In this document: positions 5,631-9,368 of the stretch, one piece after another
How positions within the stretch are numbered: the first letter of the stretch is position 1
How the letters are laid out: each line of letters starts with the position of its first letter
Source of the DNA: Nanosynbacter sp.
Lineage (GTDB): Bacteria > Patescibacteriota > Saccharimonadia > Saccharimonadales > Saccharimonadaceae
Reading direction: 5' to 3'
DNA length: 9,368 bases
Assembly: GCA_015257445.1 (NCBI GenBank)
Contig: JABZKE010000016.1
Location: 1 to 9,368, forward strand
Program-made: the position numbers and the translations under genes
The notes under the pieces: generated by a model
What the model saw: the letters and a program-made list of their open reading frames with translations, nothing else
What the model was told of the DNA's origin: nothing
The model's database searches: none

Positions 5631-6170
5631 ATGCACAAAATAAATACAATTGTAACTTGTTGGTTGAAGATTTTTGGATGTATTATCTTCATGTTGCTTT
5701 GCTTGAATGGTTATCGTTATGGGTTGCAGATTGCAGCTATAGGTTTTATGGTTCTAGCGATTAAGTTTTTCGACGATTCGTCGATGTCAGATGAGGAACT
5801 TAAGAAAAAGAATATTGACTTAGGTCAAATATATATACACGGAATCGTTTGTGAGCTAACATCTTGGATTTCATTTTTTTATTTAAAGAAGTCTGATGGA
5901 TTTGTAACGATTGCATATTTCAGCTTTATTGTTTTGGTTATTAACACAATCGGCGAATGGTTAATGTATAAGAAGAATCTTAGAAATACTAAGAATGAGG
6001 ATATAAAAGAAAATTTTACATCAAGTTCTCTGGTATTTTTAGCATTAATGCCAGCTTTGATGCTGGTTGCAATGGCGTTTAATGTGTATATTTTAGCTTT
6101 GACGATGATGGCTACTGTAGTCGTGTTATTTATTCGGGCAAGACAACGCGGCATAGAGTTCGCTTGGTAA
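5631..6170 (+). CDS. Six-pass membrane protein, function unknown
   Basis: A 179-residue protein with about six hydrophobic segments (roughly 9-24, 30-46, 68-85, 90-112, 131-149, 151-168). A polar loop follows segment 2 (DDSSMSDEELKKKNIDLG) and a basic loop follows segment 4 (YKKNLRNTKNEDIKEN). Both ends and the charged loops are predicted cytoplasmic. No enzyme or transporter motif is visible. The ATG at 5631 is preferred over the in-frame GTG at 5625, because AAGGAGG (5619-5625) would overlap the latter and is spaced 5 nt from the former. It is monocistronic, with its own promoter, leader and terminator, and it is flanked on each side by one of the two related minus-strand small RNAs. It shares the 2+2+2 helix layout of the 3877 protein. 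Confidence 0.82.
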   Translation: MHKINTIVTCWLKIFGCIIFMLLCLNGYRYGLQIAAIGFMVLAIKFFDDSSMSDEELKKKNIDLGQIYIHGIVCELTSWISFFYLKKSDGFVTIAYFSFIVLVINTIGEWLMYKKNLRNTKNEDIKENFTSSSLVFLALMPALMLVAMAFNVYILALTMMATVVVLFIRARQRGIEFAW

Positions 6171-6199
6171 CTTAGCGAAAAATGCTCCTTTAATTATGG

Positions 6200-6223
6200 A
6201 TCCCCTCGAGAGAGGGGATTTTT
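6200..6223 (+). terminator. Terminator of the 5631 membrane-protein gene
   Basis: A perfect 8-bp stem (ATCCCCTC 6200-6207 with GAGGGGAT 6212-6219) capped by a GAGA (GNRA) loop, then T's. The CCCCTC/GAGGGG stem matches that of the terminator at 4515, which suggests a favoured terminator sequence in this genome. Confidence 0.88.
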
Positions 6224-6260
6224 GCTGACTAGAAAAATGACTTTCCTGCACCACTTGAAT

Positions 6261-6314
6261 AAAAAATTTGCCCCAACCTTTCGGTTGGGGTGTGTGCGGC
6301 TAGGTGCCGAATAT
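6261..6314 (-). ncRNA. Small RNA B (two-hairpin, about 54 nt), homolog of small RNA A
   Basis: On the minus strand TATAAT (6326-6321), with TTGCTT (6349-6344) 17 nt upstream, is followed after 6 nt by ATATTCGG, as in small RNA A. The predicted RNA has a 4-bp hairpin at RNA positions 6-18 (CGGC/GCCG, loop ACCTA). A linker CACACA follows. The last part is a perfect 8-bp hairpin (CCCCAACC/GGTTGGGG) with a GAAA tetraloop and a tail ending in six U's. Compared with RNA A, the closing pair at positions 9 and 15 is C-G instead of G-C, a compensatory change. Loop sequences differ while the arm positions are identical. No coding frame is evident. Confidence 0.75.
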
Positions 6315-6320
6315 GTTTAC

Positions 6321-6349
6321 ATTATAGTAAAAAGGGGCCGCAAAAGCAA
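6321..6349 (-). promoter_or_regulatory. Promoter of small RNA B
   Basis: TTGCTT (6349-6344), a 17-nt spacer and TATAAT (6326-6321). It is divergent from the promoter at 6379-6384. Apart from the boxes it shares no obvious sequence with the promoter of small RNA A. Confidence 0.65.
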
Positions 6350-6378
6350 TAGTTTGTTTTGGTGCCGTTGACCTATGC

Positions 6379-6384
6379 TATAAT
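6379..6384 (+). promoter_or_regulatory. Extended -10 promoter of the second HExxH gene
   Basis: TGC followed by TATAAT forms an extended -10 box. It ends 12 nt before the ATG at 6397, implying a leader of about 6 nt without a Shine-Dalgarno site. No convincing -35 hexamer is seen. Confidence 0.6.
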
Positions 6385-6396
6385 GAAAATATTATA

Positions 6397-6486
6397 ATGA
6401 ATAATGAGATTTTAAAAAACGAAGACCTAAGCAGCCAAGAAGATAAGTTCGGGCTTGATTTTTGGGAAAAAATAAAGAAGAGATAA
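6397..6486 (+). CDS. N-terminal segment of the HExxH protein, separated from its body by a frame change
   Basis: The ATG at 6397 opens 29 codons ending at TAA 6484-6486. It is the only start codon well placed behind the promoter at 6379-6384. Its frame overlaps the large HExxH frame by 25 nt; joining the two across TTTTT (6459-6463) or AAAAAA (6467-6472) gives one continuous protein of about 190 residues. The join needs a -1 shift, equivalent to restoring one T in the T run. It is either the true N-terminus of the next entry (through a frameshift, transcript slippage or a sequencing indel) or a short independent peptide. The first reading is favoured. Confidence 0.5.
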   Translation: MNNEILKNEDLSSQEDKFGLDFWEKIKKR

Positions 6487-6980
6487 AAGATGTCGTTCGG
6501 CCATTCGTAGAAAAATTCAAAAATTCAGACCACGATAAAATTATATCCAGATTTTATAAATACGAAGATTTTAAACCTGCGGGCAATGCACTCTATTCAA
6601 GATTATCAGAAGTTTTAGATATAGACCCAGAAATGAAATATGAGACTTCGTTTGAAGAGAAACCAAAATCTTTTTACAAACACTCTAATAATTCGATAGT
6701 CATACGGACTGGAATCGGCGATTCTCGTTTAGGTAAAAAGGAACTCGCATGTAAAATATTCGGGATTATAGCCCACGAGATGTTTCACGCTTACCAGCAT
6801 AAAGTTTCTAATAGTGATATGGAAAGGTCGGAACTATATTCCTATGAGTTTAATAATTATAAGTCTACAGAAACTCATTGTACAAACGACTACGCTAGTC
6901 AGTTTGTAGAGATGGAAGCAATGTTCTTTGGATTTAATATATCTGAAATGATATTGGACGAAATTGGCGAAAGAGAATAA
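6462..6980 (+). CDS. HExxH zinc metallopeptidase-like protein, body (start uncertain)
   Basis: The open frame encodes 172 residues. IIAHEMFHAYQH holds the HExxH zinc motif (H105, E106, H109 counted from 6462). YASQFVEMEAMFFGF follows about 40 residues later, with E150 or E152 as a likely third zinc ligand, as in gluzincin-type folds. No signal peptide or membrane segment is seen. The frame is closed by TGA at 6456-6458. The only early start is a TTG at 6462 with no Shine-Dalgarno site, and no ATG follows for over 50 codons, so it probably depends on the ATG at 6397 through a frame change. The motif regions look intact, which argues against long-standing decay. It shares only the general HExxH theme with the gene at 1-253. 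Substrate unknown; no terminator follows directly. Confidence 0.7.
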   Translation: MGKNKEEIKDVVRPFVEKFKNSDHDKIISRFYKYEDFKPAGNALYSRLSEVLDIDPEMKYETSFEEKPKSFYKHSNNSIVIRTGIGDSRLGKKELACKIFGIIAHEMFHAYQHKVSNSDMERSELYSYEFNNYKSTETHCTNDYASQFVEMEAMFFGFNISEMILDEIGERE

Positions 6981-7013
6981 TTTACTTCGCACTAAATCAC
7001 GCAGGTTTTGTTA

Positions 7014-7078
7014 TATAATATAAAGTTTGAATGAGAGTCTCAGATAAAGCAGCAATAAAACAACAAAACTCCTACTAA
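7014..7078 (+). other. Promoter-like box and short open frame, possible broken small gene
   Basis: TATAAT (7014-7019) lies 11 nt before an ATG at 7031 that opens only 15 codons (MRVSDKAAIKQQNSY, stop 7076-7078). In the +1 frame an open stretch from 7059 to 7253 encodes a protein-like run including NLEGNEDDKLIKIGVTKLG, but it has no good start and runs into the antisense of the tRNA. The whole may be the remnant of a small frameshifted gene, or a short transcript of about 160 nt ending at the hairpin at 7163-7185. The rest of 6981-7160 shows nothing else I can support. Confidence 0.25.
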
Positions 7079-7162
7079 ATGGTATTCATTAGCCAATTTG
7101 GAGGGAAACGAAGATGACAAACTTATAAAAATTGGCGTAACTAAACTTGGGAATATAAAAAA

Positions 7163-7185
7163 CAGGCCTTTAGGGCCTGATTTTT
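7163..7185. terminator. Bidirectional terminator, mainly for tRNA-Asn
   Basis: CAGGCC (7163-7168) pairs with GGCCTG (7174-7179). On the minus strand it is followed by six T's and lies 11 nt past the CCA end of the tRNA. On the plus strand it is followed by ATTTTT and could end any transcript from 7014. Confidence 0.82.
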
Positions 7186-7189
7186 CATA

Positions 7190-7264
7190 TGGCTCCCCCG
7201 GTCAGGCTCGAACTGACAACCTCGAAGTTAACAGCTTCTTGCTCCACCATTGAGCTACAGGGGA
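7190..7264 (-). tRNA. tRNA-Asn (anticodon GUU)
   Basis: A full cloverleaf of 75 nt including an encoded CCA. The acceptor pairs TCCCCTG with CGGGGGA (one GU) and the discriminator is G, as is usual for tRNA-Asn. The D arm is GCTC/GAGC with a GG in the loop. The anticodon loop is CTGTTAA, reading GTT after the conserved T33. The T arm is GTCAG/CTGAC with loop TTCGAGC. The anticodon stem has one A-G mismatch at its outer pair (27-43). It has its own promoter (7303-7275) and terminator (7179-7163) and is divergent from sufC. Confidence 0.95.
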
Positions 7265-7274
7265 TTGTTCTTTA

Positions 7275-7303
7275 ATTATAACGCAGATAATTCATTCTAT
7301 CAA
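7275..7303 (-). promoter_or_regulatory. tRNA-Asn promoter
   Basis: TTGATA (7303-7298), a 17-nt spacer and TATAAT (7280-7275), ending 10 nt before the first base of the mature tRNA. It overlaps the -35 region of the divergent sufC promoter. Confidence 0.75.
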
Positions 7304-7319
7304 GAGACAATGTTATAAT
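7291..7319 (+). promoter_or_regulatory. sufC promoter
   Basis: TATAAT (7314-7319) is preceded by TGT, an extended -10; a weak TTCATT (7291-7296) lies 17 nt upstream. The expected start is near 7326, giving a leader of about 20 nt. It partly overlaps the tRNA-Asn promoter on the other strand. No Fe-S-responsive regulator site is evident. Confidence 0.6.
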
Positions 7320-7344
7320 TTAATAAAGAAGAGATTGAGGTGCA

Positions 7345-8079
7345 ATGTTCAGAGTTTCAGATTTGACGGTGGCGATTAAGAAAAATCAGCAAGTGGTGCT
7401 TCGGGGGGTGAATTTTGAGATTTTGCCGGGAGAAACTTTGGTACTTAAAGGGAAAAACGGTTCTGGTAAATCGACACTGTTAGGAGCGATTATGGGGGAT
7501 CCACGATATGAAATTTTGAAGGGAGAAATTGAATTTTGTGGAGAGAAAATTCAGAGTTTAAGTACTGAGAAACGAAGTCTTCTCGAGATGTTTTTGAGTT
7601 TTCAGACGCCGCCGGAAGTAAATGGCGTTTCCACGACGGAAATTGTGCGAACTGGATTAATGGAACGTGGTGAAAAAGTGCGGCTCGATGAGGTGCGTAA
7701 TGGCTTGATGGCAAATCAAAAGCTTTTGGGGCTTCCGATGTTTTTTATGGAGCGTGAATGTGGGGTGGGAATGTCTGGAGGAGAAAAGAAAAAGAACGAG
7801 ATTTTACAGATGTTGGCTTTGAAGCCAAAATTTTGTATGTTGGATGAACTGGATTCGGGATTAGATATGGAGTCGGCGGGAAAAATCTCGCAAATTTTGG
7901 CGGATTATCAGCAAGAAACTGGGGCGAGTTTTTTAATCACTTCACATAATCTGAGAATTTTGGAAAAATTGAAGGTAGATAAGGTGGTCGAGCTGGTGGA
8001 TGGGAAGCTAGTAGTGGCGGATGGTGAGTGCGGCGATGAGAGTTTGGTGCGAGTATTGGATGAGGGGGGCGCGAAATGA
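7345..8079 (+). CDS. sufC: Fe-S cluster assembly ATPase SufC
   Basis: A 244-residue ABC-type ATPase with no membrane domain, the usual size of SufC. Visible motifs: Walker A GKNGSGKST (36-44), Q-loop in LSFQTPPEVNG (Q87), ABC signature MSGGEKKKNE (143-152) with the extra lysines typical of SufC, Walker B FCMLDE (163-168), D-loop SGLD (171-174) and H-loop H201. In the cytosol SufC powers the SufBCD scaffold, on which Fe-S clusters are built for transfer to apoproteins. GAGGTG (7337-7342) lies 2 nt before the ATG at 7345. It overlaps sufB by 4 nt (ATGA), so the two are translationally coupled in one operon. Identification is supported by both motifs and neighbour. Confidence 0.96.
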   Translation: MFRVSDLTVAIKKNQQVVLRGVNFEILPGETLVLKGKNGSGKSTLLGAIMGDPRYEILKGEIEFCGEKIQSLSTEKRSLLEMFLSFQTPPEVNGVSTTEIVRTGLMERGEKVRLDEVRNGLMANQKLLGLPMFFMERECGVGMSGGEKKKNEILQMLALKPKFCMLDELDSGLDMESAGKISQILADYQQETGASFLITSHNLRILEKLKVDKVVELVDGKLVVADGECGDESLVRVLDEGGAK

Positions 8080-9368
8080 AAAAAGAGGTAGTGCGTCGAG
8101 CGGCGGAGGCGATTCATCGACAAAAAAGAGAGCCGGAATGGGTGCTAGAAAAAAGGCTTCTGGGAGTGCAGGCTTGGCAAAAACAGAATCTTGGAAAGAT
8201 GTTGCCAGGGGTAGAGGAATTAATTTCGCAGATTGACGCAGGGGGGATCCGATTTTATAAGGAAGTGGATGATGTTGAGGTAAAAACTTCTTGGGATGAG
8301 GTACCGGCGGAAATTCGAGAAACTTTCGAAGCTTTAGGAATTCCAGAGGCGGAAAAAGAGGGCTTGGCTGGCGTGGGGGCGCAATTTGATTCGGAGGTGG
8401 TTTATCACCGAATGCGCGAAAAATTAGCGCAATCTGGCGTGGTGTTTTTGCCACTAGAGGAAGCAATTCTTGCAACAGAGAAGAGCTCAGAGGAAGATTT
8501 GGCAAAATATGGGGCGCCAGTGGGTGAAATCTTTTTAGAGCATTTTATGAAGTTGATACCAGAAAATGATCATAAATTTGCGGGGTTACACGCGGCAATG
8601 TTTAGTGGCGGGTCATTTATTTATGTACCTAAGGGGGTGGCGGCGGAGCTACCAATTCAGAGTTATTATCGAATGAATGAACCGGGGATTGGGCAATTCG
8701 AACATACCTTAATCGTGGTAGATGAGGGAAGCGAACTGCATTTTATTGAGGGATGTTCAGCGCCAAAGTATGAAAAAAATAATCTACACGTGGGATCGGT
8801 AGAGATTTTTGTAAAAAAGGGGGCAAAAATGCGTTTTTCGACGGTAGAAAGTTGGTCAAAAAATGTGTTCAACTTGAATACTAAGCGAGCGCTTGTGGAA
8901 ACGGGCGGGGAAATGGAGTGGGTCTCAGGGACTTTTGGCTCGAAGGTGACAATGTTGTATCCGACGACGATTCTAAAGGGAGAGGGGGCAAAAATGGAAT
9001 ATTTGGGGATGAGTCTGGCTTCGGGTGAGCAGATTTTGGATTCTGGGGCGAAGGCGATTTGTTTGGCGAATAGTACCTCGGCAATGATTCGTAGTAAATC
9101 GGTGGCGAAGAATGGGGGTGTGAGTATGACGAAAACTCTGGCAAAGGTAGGGAAGGGGGTGAAGTGGGTAAAGGCTTATATTGATTGTAAATCGTTAATT
9201 TTAGATAGTGAATCACGATCCTATGCAGAGCCGATGGTGGATGTAAAATCGGGGGAGGCAGAAGTAACACACGAGGCTTCGGTGGGTAAATTATCAGAGG
9301 AGATTTTATATTATCTGGCGACACGAGGAATTGATGAAGAAAAGGCAAAAGAGATATTGATTCGAGGT
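8076..9368 (+). CDS. sufB: Fe-S cluster scaffold protein SufB, 3' end beyond the window
   Basis: 431 codons open to the window edge; the usual SufB length is about 465-495. The C-terminal LATRGIDEEKAKEILIRG corresponds to the end of the core domain in other SufB proteins, so only a short piece is probably missing. Conserved segments: GVGAQFDSEVVYH (99-111), FSGGSFIYVPKGV (176-188), GQFEHTLIVVDEGS, EGCSAP with C227, KMRFSTVESWS and SRSYAEP. Two residue groups known to matter for cluster assembly in E. coli SufB are kept: the cysteine in YIDCKSL (C371) and the His-Glu pair in VTHEAS (H399, E400). It forms the beta-helix scaffold with SufD and binds SufC. AGGGGGG (8063-8069) precedes the ATG, which overlaps the sufC stop by 4 nt. 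sufD and sufS would be expected downstream. Confidence 0.95.
   Translation, partial: MKKEVVRRAAEAIHRQKREPEWVLEKRLLGVQAWQKQNLGKMLPGVEELISQIDAGGIRFYKEVDDVEVKTSWDEVPAEIRETFEALGIPEAEKEGLAGVGAQFDSEVVYHRMREKLAQSGVVFLPLEEAILATEKSSEEDLAKYGAPVGEIFLEHFMKLIPENDHKFAGLHAAMFSGGSFIYVPKGVAAELPIQSYYRMNEPGIGQFEHTLIVVDEGSELHFIEGCSAPKYEKNNLHVGSVEIFVKKGAKMRFSTVESWSKNVFNLNTKRALVETGGEMEWVSGTFGSKVTMLYPTTILKGEGAKMEYLGMSLASGEQILDSGAKAICLANSTSAMIRSKSVAKNGGVSMTKTLAKVGKGVKWVKAYIDCKSLILDSESRSYAEPMVDVKSGEAEVTHEASVGKLSEEILYYLATRGIDEEKAKEILIRG

Noticed and set aside
6200..6223. Mobile-element inverted repeats from the repeated CCCCTC/GAGGGG stems (4520-4534 and 6202-6217)
   Set aside because: Each stem sits directly after a gene and ends in a T run, as an intrinsic terminator does. 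No transposase or target duplication is seen.
8008..9348. Long minus-strand open frames opposite sufB (8008-8505 and 8881-9348)
   Set aside because: They are proline/serine-rich shadows of the purine-rich sufB coding strand; SufB conservation explains the region.

Overview
The window looks like a piece of a small-genome, AT-leaning bacterium, most likely a Patescibacteria/CPR member and probably Candidatus Saccharibacteria (TM7). The case rests on a short four-repeat ribosomal protein S1, a SUF operon beginning sufC-sufB, very short intergenic spaces, and several small orphan membrane proteins and HExxH proteins. UGA acts as a normal stop (sufC ends in TGA and no accepted gene reads through one), which argues against the UGA-recoding Gracilibacteria/SR1 lineages. 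The taxonomic call is inference.

Layout. (1) 1-253, minus: the start of a HExxH metalloprotease-like gene running off the left edge, divergent from rpsA (424-1491, plus). (2) 1646-2887, minus: a one-pass membrane protein with a long C-terminal domain, converging on rpsA between two hairpin terminators and preceded by a degenerate 42-bp tandem repeat. (3) 3055-4473, plus: a perfect consensus promoter, a structured ~150-nt leader and two small multi-pass membrane proteins. (4) 4557-5291, plus: an endonuclease/exonuclease/phosphatase-family protein, probably on a leaderless mRNA. (5) 5631-6170, plus: a third small membrane protein with its own structured leader, flanked on both sides by two related ~50-nt minus-strand small RNA genes (5361-5410 and 6261-6314). 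(6) 6397-6980, plus: a second HExxH protein whose N-terminus and body are in different frames. (7) 7190-7264, minus: tRNA-Asn(GUU), divergent from sufC (7345-8079) and sufB (8076 to the right edge).

How it fits together. rpsA, tRNA-Asn and sufCB are housekeeping genes for translation and Fe-S cluster assembly. The middle, about 1.6-7.1 kb, is accessory: surface, membrane and metalloprotease-like proteins of unknown role, each mostly with its own promoter and terminator. Two initiation styles are mixed. rpsA, the membrane proteins, sufC and sufB have Shine-Dalgarno sites, whereas several accessory genes have a -10 box 6-12 nt before the ATG and no Shine-Dalgarno site.

The most interesting object is the pair of small RNAs. 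They share a -10 box 6 nt before an identical 8-nt 5' end, a 4-bp hairpin with a compensatory base-pair swap, a common linker, and a GNRA-capped terminator hairpin, while their flanking DNA is unrelated. I do not recognise this as a named RNA family.
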